Source: Allacma fusca
Lineage: Eukaryota; Arthropoda; Collembola; Symphypleona; Sminthuridae
NCBI GenBank assembly: GCA_947179485.1
Contig: OX359247.1
Location: forward strand, 45,171,131-45,235,130
Length of the DNA: 64,000 bases
Direction: 5' to 3'
Both the position numbers and the translations under genes were made by a program. Shown piece by piece: positions 26,142-37,481 of this stretch. Every line of letters starts with the position of its first letter. Position 1 is the stretch's first letter. A model generated the notes under the pieces. The model worked only from the letters and a program-made list of their open reading frames with translations, was not told where the DNA came from and ran no database searches.

Positions 26142-28375
26142 AGTTCTTCTTTGTATGATGTTCACAATTAGTTAATATCAAGTAGAAGATATACAAATGA
26201 CTGTTACTTTAATTATTTAAAACAAACAATAATAAAAAAAAAAAAACAAGAAATTAAACGCGTTAAAGTATTTTGAAACTCAACGACAAAAGTCTTATCT
26301 GAAGTATCTTAATTAATTAGCCCTGAGGTGTTGTAACTCGAATTACAAATTAATTTTATTAACTCCGGCACAAAATTATGTAACTTCACAAGAAATAATT
26401 ACTTATTTAAATGCACTTTAAATGTTAACTCCATTACAAGTTTACACGGGTTTAGTGTGTCATGTTCGTAGTTCTTATGCCGTAGCTTTAAATGCATGTA
26501 ATTTCAAAATCCCCCCTTTAAGCAAGAACGTCTACCAAAAGAGAAATCCTCCAATGTGAGTACCCCTAAGTAAACCAAAGGACGCACTTCCAATTGATAA
26601 CGTTACATTACGGCAGTGACTAAACGTGTAGCTTATAGCTTCCCCCTGCTTGTACGTTATTCAAACTTGGCCCCTCTGAGATCCTACCCGATGATGTTCC
26701 AAAGTATTGGTTTTGACACATTTTCTATTATAAATACTAACATACAAAAAATTATCTTCGGACATATGCTCTGTAATCTAAAATGATAAGCAGGGGCAAA
26801 TAGACCGTTCTATTTTGTAGGGTCGAAGGGATGCAGAAGGTCTCTATTGTGGATGTCGTGGTTTTTGGTTGTCCGCTTTTCGGTCAGGACAATTTAGCTC
26901 CTGAACAACTGATACCAGGAAATTCAAAATTTGTACACAGGGGTAGATGATTAGCTAAAATTAATAAGCATGTTTTTAAAGGAGCTCGGATCATCCGTCT
27001 GACCTCAGATAATTAAATGAGGTCATGAATAAACATATGCACATACAATTGTACGGAAGCTAGTACGTAAAACAAACGCCACCAATCGTCTAAATTTGTT
27101 TTTAAATTTGGTTTTCTTTTTAAAGTGTACTTCACCCTAGCTGTGGCTCTACAAGATGTCGCTATGCTCCATGGTAAATTAGCCCCTTAGTGCTAATTAA
27201 TAATGAAATTTTTGGTGGATTTGCTACCAGTTCAAAATATATATTAACCACATGTTCTGGGTGTAGGCACCGAGCCCCGTGATTAGCACCTAATTCATAA
27301 AAGCAAAGCGATGCAATGCCATATGGCATGTCACTTATAGCGTATAGCATGACTATTTTGACGTAAGAATTTACTTTCCAGAAATAGCCTACTATCGCAG
27401 GTTCATTAAATTGCGCCTACAATTTCCTGTGGAATTCGAGTGGTATATGATACTTACAGCTGGAAAAGAAAACTTAAACCCTAGATGACGGAAGCTGCAG
27501 CGCCTGTTCACCGTACACAATGTATGTTGTACAATTATTGCATGTCCTCCGAGACTGACATCTGGCGACCGCAACACCCATCCAACCAAAAAGTATACAA
27601 TCATATCGTCACTGACGAGCCACAATGGTCTAAAAGTACTGTAAAAAAGCACGCGCTCGTAGACCGTTTTGCCTCTTCAACGACGATAAATTTTCATACA
27701 GCGCCCCTTCAAAGTTGTGATTATACATAAGTACACAAACAAAACGAACATCCTCCAAAAACAATAGGCTTCCTTCATCTCATCTACTCCATCTTTGCAG
27801 AATCGAACACCCAAACGATATCAGCATATTCACAATACAAGGGATCGCTTCCCTTGCCCATATGGAACTGTCTGTGGCGTCTGTGGTTGCTCATATTTTT
27901 TTTAATTTCCCAGCCTTGTCAAGAAACCAACATCCAATTCAAACCTATTTGTACCTCCTCTCCCATCTAATTTAACAGTCAACTGATGCCTGAACATTTC
28001 AAAGATATTTAAAAAAATCCCTTCAGCACGAAATACACAAAATATGAATACAGTTTAAAAAAATATTCTTAACACAACCGCCAGCTTCAAGTCAATTTTG
28101 TGCCAGCTTCAAGTCTCAGTTAGGCGTCCAGCTTTGCCACACGCACAGAAATTCTCGATCCTATTCCTATGTAATTCCAAGCCCATTGTGAGTAACTATA
28201 TAGACACGACTTACTACGTCTACTTCTGGACGTCTCTCCGTCTCTGTGTCATGACTCGTATTCACAGTTTTGATTCCCCGAAATTAAAAACTTTTTCCCG
28301 TGTTTAAAAAAAGACAAATTAGGAGCTTCCAAGCCTGTGAGCGTCTGTAGTTAAAAACTCTAACAATTCAACCAG
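26142..28375. other. Divergent intergenic region, MTRF1L / TSEN54
   Basis: About 2.2 kb between the start codons of two divergently transcribed genes, so it should hold both promoters. No protein frame of note and no clear TATA box were seen. It includes a poly-A run near 26232. The middle (about 26.7-27.7 kb) is unlike the flanks in having longer non-repetitive text but codes for nothing I recognise. Confidence 0.5.
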
Positions 28376-31300
28376 ATGGATATCTGTTCGAGTCAAGATG
28401 AGGAAGATGAGACAAAACGTGACAACATTTCTAGCACTGTCCAGGATGTATTCCAAGCCTTGAATGAGACTCAGCGCTGGCGGAAATCGTAATATTTAAA
28501 TAATTTTAGACCCAATTTTTCCTTACACATATATAAGTATAAGTATACATAAGTAATAGTTGAGGAGGGAGTAGTTTCGTTTATGTAAGTATCTCTACAT
28601 GGCTAATTTTAATTAAGAAGACTAACGCTGTGGCGTCCTGCCAGGGAATGTATTTTACCACAAGATAGTTTTTTGGCATAACTGCTTTAATGCAAATGCA
28701 AATGTTCCAATGTTGTTGTTGCATATGTAGAAAGTCAACTTAGAGTCCTCTGGGCATAAGTATATTGACAATGTGGAGTGGAGTTGAGGCTCCTCTCCTT
28801 CTGCATGCAGAGGATTCCAGAAGGATCTAGAACCTCTAAAGACCATTTATTTACCCGGGGTTGTAATTTCTAGATTCATCTCTCTCTCTCTCTCTGCTTA
28901 TACCTTATCAGTGTATGGTGTATAGTGTGGTGGTTCAGGCTCTCAGGTTTCAGTGTACTTACAGATCCTTTCATGTTTAATAGTTGGTGTGAGTCCCCAT
29001 TAAGTTATCCAGTAAGAACTGAATTTAGCCTAAATTAACTAGTGAGTTCAAACTGTAAACAAATAGTAGTGCTCACAATCAGGTGAGTTCATCCTTTTAG
29101 ATTGTTGACGTGTTGGACACAAGGCTATGAAATACGGATTATTGCCACATTTTTAAAAACGTATGTTTCATATCCATGTGTAACTTTTTTTTTAATAGAA
29201 GTAAATTATTAAATAGTGTTAAGCTATTTATAATTTTTTTAATAATAGATAATGTGTAATAATATTCAGGGTCAGTCATAATCATGGGAATTTGGTTGAT
29301 TAAATTACTTATAATTCAGATTTGTGGGTTTACTAAAATACTACACTGTGTTTATTGGATTTTTAGTAGGTGATTTTGTAATTAGTGGAGAGCAAATTTT
29401 GTGTGGTGGTACTAATAGTATGGGAAATAGTAAAAAGGAGGGAAAGTAGGCAGGAATTAATTTGGGGCTAATATGGGGTGTTTAGAAAATATTTGAATAG
29501 GACAAGGAGGATTAGGAATTATTACGGAGACAATATTTTAAGGCTTTGAGTGTTAGTGTGGTAGTAGTTGGGGTTTGTTGATATCTTTGATGGTCTTATG
29601 TAGATTGCATGTTGTATGTAGGGGATTTAGATATGGAGATTGGGATATTTGAGATTTTGGTTGATAGGAGTATTGGAAGGAGTAATATTTATTGTCTTGA
29701 CTGGTGTCGTTGGCGGTGTGCATATTTTATGGGATTTGTTTTAAAATTGCAGGGACCACGTGGATTCCGCCCAGATATGCCCTGATAGTAAAAGGATACG
29801 GCTGGTGTCAACAAGAACGAATATTGGGAAGAATCACGGGTATACTTTAGGAGGGAAGACCTACTTGTACCCTGAGGAGGCATTGTATTTTTTAGAAATT
29901 GTGAGTTTTTGAAGCTTTATTTGCGGATTTTGGGGAACGTTTTTTTTTTTTTGAGGGAATATTGTAATAGGTGGGACTAAAGGATTGTATTGATGTTTTT
30001 ACAGGGTAAGTTGGAGATACTGTTGGATCGGATTTCTCTGAGTGTGGAGAGAGGCCGAAGTCTATTGCTGAAAGCAGATCACACACCCAATGATAGTTTT
30101 GACGGATCAGCCTGTGTAGTCTCTGAGTATACTGTTTATAAGTATTTGGCCAAACAAGGCTACCGCCCTCGACGTCCAAATTACGTTTTTCAGAAATTAC
30201 AAGAAGAATTCACTCCTACTGAATCCACTGCTGAAGTTTCAGCTGAAGATACAGCAGAAGTTATTTCAGAAGTCGAAATGGTAGTGCAAGAGTCAATGCA
30301 TGTAGTTGATGAACATTCAGAATTAGCTATGGAAAATGGTCAACGTCATTGTTCCAAAGTTGATACTCTGTCTAATCTGGGTACATCTCCGAATTCAAGT
30401 GGGAAAAGAAAATTGATACCACCCTGTGAGAAGGCATTTGCCGACTCTGCTACGGGTAAGCGAGCAAAGTTCAAAGTTGGAGAAAGGAAGGGTGATTTCA
30501 TACCAGAACGAATTCCAGGGAGCTCAAATGATGGATCAAGCAGCTCTAGTACGTCACCGGAAATAATATGCGACTATGAGTGTATTAACGATCCGTCCAG
30601 CGTGAAGGTTACGTATTACAGTGGCGATGGCCAGGAAACAATTTATGAACTCGATCCTACGTGTTCCTTTTATTGTTCTACAAGTTACGGTGATGAACCT
30701 CAACCCTCCACTTCCAGGGGATTGGTAAGTTACACTGTTGAAGAGGCTGACTCTGATGTGGAGTTTGTCGATGAGGTCATTTTTAGTCACACTGGTGTTG
30801 AGATTGAAGAAGTTCCCAACAGCGAGGACGAAGAATTACCAGATATTCCGTTCACATCAACCCTTCCTCAAACTACCTCCTTTACAACGCTTCGATCGCC
30901 TGCCAAAGATCACGTGTTCGTAGACTTAGTATCCAGTGATGATGAGGATGATGTTCTAGAGAAAGATACTGTTAAAGACTTTTCTGATCACATATGGTCA
31001 CGGTTTGTTCCCCAAGCAAAAACCAAACTGGGCTTTCCACCTGCGGAACTAATACCAAAGGAAATTCGAAGATCTGGAAAAGATTCTGTATTCTCGGATA
31101 CGTATCTGAAAACTGACGATGATTGTGACTCAGAATTGAAAGAGATTGTTGATGGACTTAAACTAGATTCAGATCCGCCTGAAAATCCTCCTAACAAATT
31201 ATCACAACGGAATCGTGCAAAAAGTTGGAATGATTGGAGACAGCAAGAGGCGAAAGAGATACAAGATATATTCCGAGGGTCCCTGTTTGGGGGTACCTTT

Positions 31301-31824
31301 ACTTCTGAAGACTCAAAAAAGGCTGGTTTAGACTGTGATAGAATCAAAATATTTAATGGTTGGCCTTCTAAAAACGCCAACAATAACGGAGGAAAGGGTG
31401 TTAATAACCGTAAAAGAAGCTTCAATAGCTTGGAAAAATCATATACATACGATTTATTTTCACCATCGGAGAATAAATTCAGCAAGAATCTACTGGGCGC
31501 ACAAGTCAAGCCATCCTACAGAGTTATCATTAAACAGTAAGACAATATTTGTGTCACAATATTTACATTAAGTGATAATTTGCATTGCACTATTTGTCTC
31601 CGTCTCCTGATTATTACTGTAAATCAATTTTCGCTTTATCGCGGTTGTTGTTCTTTTTCAGGGAAACTGATGTTTTCTTGGACTTCAGCAATTTGGCTGC
31701 ACGAAAAGACGAAGTCCCCTTCTTGATCGCCGTCGTTAACGAAGACCAGCAAGTGACCTTTGTTTCGCCTGGGAATTCAGATGTTCAAGACTTGTTCCGG
31801 CAACCTAATAGTGTTAAAACTTAG
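28376..31824 (+). CDS. TSEN54: tRNA-splicing endonuclease subunit Sen54
   Basis: Structural subunit of the tetrameric nuclear tRNA-splicing endonuclease, which cuts introns out of precursor tRNAs. Exons 28376-28488, 29753-29900, 30005-31536, 31662-31824 give 651 residues, compared with about 526 in human. The conserved N-terminal domain spans about residues 35-150: GKTYLYPEEALYFLEI, then GKLEILLDRISLSVERGRSLL and YTVYKYLAKQGYRPRRPN at about 129. The C-terminal domain, about 580-651, has DVFLDFSNLAARK and VPFLIAVVNEDQQVTFVSPG, matching the family's closing beta segment. Between them is a long Ser/Glu/Asp-rich, low-complexity stretch, encoded in one large exon. The second exon leaves after EALYFLEI at a GTGAGT donor. 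The ATG has A at -3 and G at +4. Identification is by these two end domains; the centre is not conserved to my eye. Confidence 0.9.
28879..28896. repeat. CT microsatellite
   Basis: Short CT repeat in the first intron of TSEN54. Confidence 0.85.
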
Positions 31825-32112
31825 CGCTAGCATTTCCTAACAGTGTAACTTGTTCAATTTCACTGTATATTTTGTGAAGCAATTTCTATACCTGCCAGTT
31901 CTGGCTAAGTTTTAATCTTGACTCTTTAACTTATTCCACTACCAGATGTTGAATGAATTTATTTAAAGTTTAATTGTAAGTAGTTCTATCGATACTACTC
32001 TTCTGTGAGATTTAATGAAACGAATGAAAGCGTGGTGTATGAACTTCAAAGCCTGGAGTTTACAATACAAATTATCCAGTTTTCGTTTTTGGAATTCCCC
32101 TTTAACCGGCAA

Positions 32113-32126
32113 CCCCCCCCCCCCCC
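32113..32126. repeat. C homopolymer
   Basis: Fourteen consecutive C after the TSEN54 stop, probably in its 3' untranslated region. Length may vary or be misread in assemblies. Confidence 0.9.
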
Positions 32127-35100
32127 AGAACTTTCAATGCAGGTTATGTACTTCCAAAACGATTCCTTTCATTCGATGCATTCATTGTAGAACGACTTTT
32201 CTAGACACAAGTGTAAAGCCAATACTTATATCACATGATTACCAGATACTTCCCACAGTAAGAGTACAATTTCTCATTACTACTCAAAAGACACGTAATT
32301 TTCGGATATAGGATTGTAGCGTTAATTGGTTTCGTAATGTGGTTTTAATCCACTTACTATTTTTGTGTGCAGATATGTTGTATATGTAATGTTTAGTTCA
32401 CAGTTGTATGTTTGTATGAAAAATGTTTACATACTACCTTCACATAGGATGTATGCTGTAAAGGTTGTCATATTAATTATTTAAATTAAAAAACTACGTT
32501 TTCTGATATATGAGTATTTTTTATCTGATTTTGTCTACAGAACATATTCATATATGTACGTGTAAAGGGACGAAGAGTTGAGCAGTATCACCTGGCAGGT
32601 GGTATTTTAACGCACTTTAGCACTTAAGTATTACACTAGCCCGAAGTAAGCCATAATCGTTATCAGATGATTGGTGTCGGTACGGACCAGGCTCCAGTTA
32701 TATGTTTCGGTTTCGGACGCAAGTTTTGTATTTGTATGGGGAAGTAATAATGATCTTGGGCATTATGCGTAGGGAGCGGTCAGAAATGACGTCATCAAAA
32801 TTAGGATAATTTATCCATGTCATCTTGGCATCAAATACTTGCCTACTCCTGTCATGGAATTGTCTTAAGGTAAAATAAAATAATCTGAATCATGGAAGTT
32901 TCTTTCCATTTTGCGAAAATACAAAATAAGTCCTAGGTCCTACATTTGAAGTAATGCAGTTTTTTAAAAATGAAATGTGCAAGAATTTTTGAAAGATGAC
33001 CCTAATGCAATACAACATGAAGAAGTGGTACGGGAAAATCACACTAGTTGTAGGTACATATTTGTTATCGCATATCCCTTGTAAACAACGTCTCCGAGTC
33101 GTAATATTTGTCATTTGCACATGAAAATACTCTCGTAATCCCAAATAATATAAAGGACGAGCTAGATGGACTTAATAGTGGAACTGGGGAATTATTGAAT
33201 TTACAGATTGATGGCATCATCACTGGTTCAATCCGCCCTACCACTATGTAATTACCATCACATTTTCCCAAAACCATTTACCCGCCATTTGGGCGATGTC
33301 ATTTGTGAATGGTCCCATTATTTCTTGGGAAACTTATACACAATGGAAAGTTTTCTGAAGATTAAACTGTTAAAACGGACTAGATCTTTGCCCACATGTG
33401 AATGAGTGTCAAAATGCTCCATATATGCTGACGTATTTGTATACAAATATACAAGGAGCCAGACAACCAATGGGCGCCTCAAGCTACACTACCAGCTCGA
33501 AAATAAGCAAAGGTACTATATATAGTGCGGACGTTGTTACATCAACTCATTTCATATTGATTTAATTGAGACATAAAGGCATTAGGATTAAAGCCGATGG
33601 ATGATCTCTCATTTAATGTACTGCTTGTTGAATGGACTGAAGCCAATATTTCATATTACAACTTCCTACTTTAAAGTAATCCCTACTTTGTTTTGGTGGA
33701 ATTCCGTTCCGAACTGATAATCTAGCATCCATATAAACACCTAGTAAGTTCGTAATGCTAGCACATTAAGATAAAAATTTTCTTTTCCCACAGATTATTT
33801 TAAGCAAAGATGAATCCTACACCTTACATTGAAAGTGACTGAAGACTTAAAGCTTATAATTGATCAAACTGTACACCTCATAGCCGCCTCGTACCACCTT
33901 CGCGTTAATAGCTACGCAGGTTCTTTTGGACTCTCACATTTAAGCCTATACGTCATGGAAGTTTATCTAGAAATTCCTACCTTAAAATTCCCAACAAAAA
34001 TATCCCATTTATTACCTCATTTTTATTAGGATTCCACCACACAAAGGCTTCCGCCTAAACCTACACTAAAGTAGGTATATATAGAGTGCTAAGCTAAACA
34101 CACAAATCTCACTGAACTGAGAGCCCACATTTTGTTGGTGTTTCACAATATCCTCAATATAATCCTCAATAAAGTTTTTACAGAGTAATGTATAACCGGA
34201 ATGTGTCAGATCATAAGGATCAAGAGGTCCAAAGTTGGTAACTCCTGTCTTACAGTTGAAGCCATAGCAGCTGGCCCCTATCCCCTATAGTACCCCACAT
34301 TTTTTTAAAAAAACAAGGTAAACATTATCTATACCAGATACACTAACACATTAAAAATTATTTGCTCCAAACAGGGCAAAACTACTTTAAAGCATTTGCC
34401 GTTCCCTCTACACACTCATTTTTTTTCCCTTAAAAGAGCGTATTACACCAGATTGTTTCAATACACTATTAATTCCATTACGGAAGACTCATTTATACTA
34501 TAAATTTTTGTTACTCAAATATGTTGATACATGGGAACCTCTCCAAAATATTTTACCCCTCCGGACAAATGCTCCTACCTGTATAAGGTCTCCTATCCGG
34601 GGATATTTTCAGGAGTGGAGTAATAACATATTTTTTATCCTGACCCTGAACATCAAATCAGACGGGGTAGCCAGAAATGTCCAGTCTTTTAAGGCTAACC
34701 TTCAAAGAAGGCTTCATTGAAGGCGGTTCACCGATTTTTCAGCCCAGAGAAGGAATATGGAAGGTAGGCTTAATTGTTTCCTTAAGGTCGAAGGAAGCCT
34801 TCATAAAATTTATCAAAAATGGTATATCCGAAGGAAGGGCGGGTTATAAGTAGCCTTCGGATGTCATGTGGATGCTGCCTAACGCATAAAATACAAGGCA
34901 GAAGTGTGCAAGTTGTTAAATATTTCCATGAACTTTTATTCATCACATACATATACGTAACGATACCGTTGACCAAAACTATTTCCTTTTCAAAATTCAT
35001 GCACGTTTTGATACCATTTCTATAATAATGCAATAAATGAATCCTCGAAATGAAGCACGGCTGTTTTCTCCAGCTGAAGAAAGGATGAATTAATTTAAAA

Positions 35101-35525
35101 ATTAAAGTTACGCTGATAGAAGGCAAATAATTGTAAATTCTTCATTCATTTCTTACAAAGAATCTTATCTTTTAAATATTCTCCTTTGAAAGCTTGAACG
35201 AACGCCATTTCCTTCGTACATCTCCGGGGTACCCTTCCCTCCCCCCCCATGGAATTTGAATATTTTTTTACCCCATTCCTAAAATATTTGAGCCTGCCCA
35301 CCCACACCCACAATTCCACCCCTTCCTATTCCCACTACATAACTTCCTCTAATTTCCCTTCAATTCTAAATTTTTTGAAAATCCGAGGCAGCCCTGTGTG
35401 CCTCCGGCAGTAAACATTCTAAGAACCCTGTATTGATTGGCAAGCAAAAGCATCCGTACCGTATATATGTACTGTACATATGGGATGGTTTTGTGAGTCT
35501 ATAGTATGTATGTATGTACATGGTC

Positions 35526-35590
35526 GCGGACGCACAGACACACAGGCACAGACAGGGAACACAACACGCGAACACACAACACACACGAGC
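35526..35590. repeat. CA-rich low-complexity tract
   Basis: Irregular CA/ACAG run about 160 bases before the TCAGTC array. Confidence 0.8.
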
Positions 35591-35748
35591 CTCCAAAAAA
35601 GCAAACTACACTCATATTATAAACAGTAGTCGTAGATATGTACGTACATGTTTAAAGGCCGGAATGGAAAGGAAGGCCTAGGGTCGTAGCGAGAAGCGAA
35701 AGCAAAGCAAAGCAGGCAGGCAGTAATGTTAGTAAAGTCTCAAGTTCG

Positions 35749-36055
35749 TCAGTCCCACTCCCGATCAGTCCCAGAAGCGCTGTGATACACTCACTCCACT
35801 CACTCCTATGCTATCTACAGTGTGAGTCCAACTCAGTCTCAGTCCCAATGAAACTCTTTGGTCAAACTCCCACTCAGTCCCCAAGGATACAAAATGGCGC
35901 TCATTTTCATCCTTGGGCTGTAATATATGGCGCGAAAATTTAAAAACTGCCTAATATTGTACGCGCATCAGTCCCGCTCAGTCCTTGCACTTGAATCAGT
36001 CCAATCCGTCAGTCCCACTCAGTCTCAGTCTCAACCGTTTTCATACATATCAGTC
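35749..36055 (+). promoter_or_regulatory. Array of twelve TCAGTC motifs upstream of ZER1
   Basis: TCAGTC occurs at 35749, 35765, 35833, 35839, 35874, 35968, 35978, 35996, 36009, 36019, 36025 and 36050, all on the plus strand, often within CAGTCCCACTC. By chance about 0.07 copies would be expected in 307 bases on one strand. TCAGT is the core of the arthropod initiator element, so this could be a dispersed start-site array for ZER1; it may equally be a degenerate tandem repeat. The role is inference. Confidence 0.45.
35929..35938 (+). promoter_or_regulatory. E2F-like site
   Basis: GGCGCGAAAA is the reverse complement of TTTTCGCGCC, the E2F consensus. It sits inside the TCAGTC array, 16 bases after AAAATGGCGC, a YY1-like word. 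The combination is typical of a housekeeping promoter. Assignment to ZER1 is by position only. Confidence 0.4.
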
Positions 36056-37481
36056 CCACTCTCACTCCAATCCCACTCCACTCCCTATGTTTTGGCTCAG
36101 TTCAAAAGAGCTGAGTCCCGTTTGACTATCATTAGCAGGCAGCAGCAGAGGCGAGAGAGGAGTCCACATCATATACTCTAACATGCAAAGGCCTACATAG
36201 CCTTCTTCTGTCGTGTAGTAATATACACGAAACGACTACTAGTACGTTCGCAGTTTCATGGGAACCTTTAAAAAAGGGTTAACTTCCGCCAGCAGTAAAC
36301 GAACTAAAAAGACTCCTGCTCCTTTGTATTTTCTCTAAAATCAGCTGACATCCACAGAGTAGGCTCACCTTGTGTATGTATCCATATAATAATTACAAGT
36401 ATTCTATAAGCAAATGTGAAAGTAATGGTTATTTACGTGTGTAAATAAACCCTATAGTTGTGTGTATACTTATTGGTTTGTGTGTGCAGTCGTGCAGTGA
36501 TAAAGTGTATATTGCCCAAGAAACAGTGGTTAAATGTTTAAAGCCATCAGCAACGTCAGTCTCGTCTCATTGTGAATTTTTTGAAGGGAAGATATCTGTG
36601 TATGCTGTGTGTGTGTTGTGTGTGTGTGTGTCTCTCTCTCTCTCTGTGTAAGTATATAGAGGGAATGTAAAGTATATAGTGATGAACGAACCGAAGAATT
36701 AATTATGACTGAGACATTTGTGACCCTCCTAAAAAGAAATATATTTGAGGATATTATTGTCTTTCCCCTGTGCGTGTTTAGATGAACTCGGGGGGTGCCG
36801 CTAAAAACGGGGTTCCACAACAACGTTAAAATTAGTTGGGGATCCGGAGGATTTTGCCAAGCCAATAAGAGGATTTGGAAGCGGAACTTAAAAAAAAATA
36901 AAAATGTTTGATTTGAAGGAAATAGCACGAATTGGGAATCAGGTCAGGGAAGAACAAGTGTTCAGCCGTTGCTGTGTTCCAAAGAAATTAAAATCCTTGA
37001 TTTCTAGTTGTTAGCGTGATGCCAGCGGATAGAAGGAAAGTTGTTCTGCAGAAACCAAAACATTTTTATTAATACTTCTAACTTCTAAGAGTTAGTTTGT
37101 TCTACAAATATAATATTGACTGTTTTGTGTACACACACACACCAAAAGTTATAATAGAAAGAGTGGTAGCAGCAGCAGTACACTTACAGAAGACTCAAAC
37201 AAAAAACAGGAGACACTCCATTTAAAAATAATGATTCAGTTGTAGAACGTCGGAGAGAGATGGTGGTTTTGCACAAGTTCACAAAAATTATTAGTCATCA
37301 AAAAAATTATACATCAGATTGATTGAAGAGTGAATGTACTTTACTTCTTTACTTGTAGTTTTGTTGAGGAAATTAGATCCGAACTTAAGAGTTTGGATAT
37401 AGGTTGGAAATATTTATTAATTTAGTGGGGACTTGGTAGGGAGAGTGAACTTGTACGGGCACTGGAAAGCTGGACGTGAAC
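36056..37481 (+). other. Probable ZER1 leader region
   Basis: Between the motif array and the ZER1 start codon. A GT/CT simple repeat ends at a donor-like GTAAGT at about 36646. A strong acceptor, a pyrimidine-rich tract followed by TTGTAG, ends at 37358, 124 bases before the ATG. This suggests a spliced 5' untranslated leader. No coding frame is supported. Confidence 0.4.
36605..36648. repeat. Compound GT/CT microsatellite
   Basis: GT units followed by CT units in the presumed ZER1 leader, ending at a donor-like GTAAGT. Confidence 0.9.

Larger units (their letters stand above)
31825..35700. other. Region downstream of TSEN54
   Basis: Contains the TSEN54 3' untranslated part at its start (the first clear AATAAA on this strand that I saw is near 32874, so the 3' end is uncertain), a 14-base C run at 32113, and a GAAGG-rich block near 34.7-34.9 kb. 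TATATATA-type boxes occur near 33519 and 34077 but no gene follows either. No coding region is supported. Confidence 0.5.

Noticed and set aside
26800-27740. Possible old mobile element between MTRF1L and TSEN54
   Set aside because: The text looks different from its flanks, but no terminal repeats, target duplication or transposase/reverse transcriptase motif could be seen.
30988-31509. 173-codon minus-strand frame
   Set aside because: Antisense shadow of the large TSEN54 exon, whose plus-strand frame has the conserved ends and splice phases.
33519-33560. TATATATA box followed by an initiator-like sequence
   Set aside because: No coding frame or splice site of note follows, and such boxes are common in this AT-rich window.
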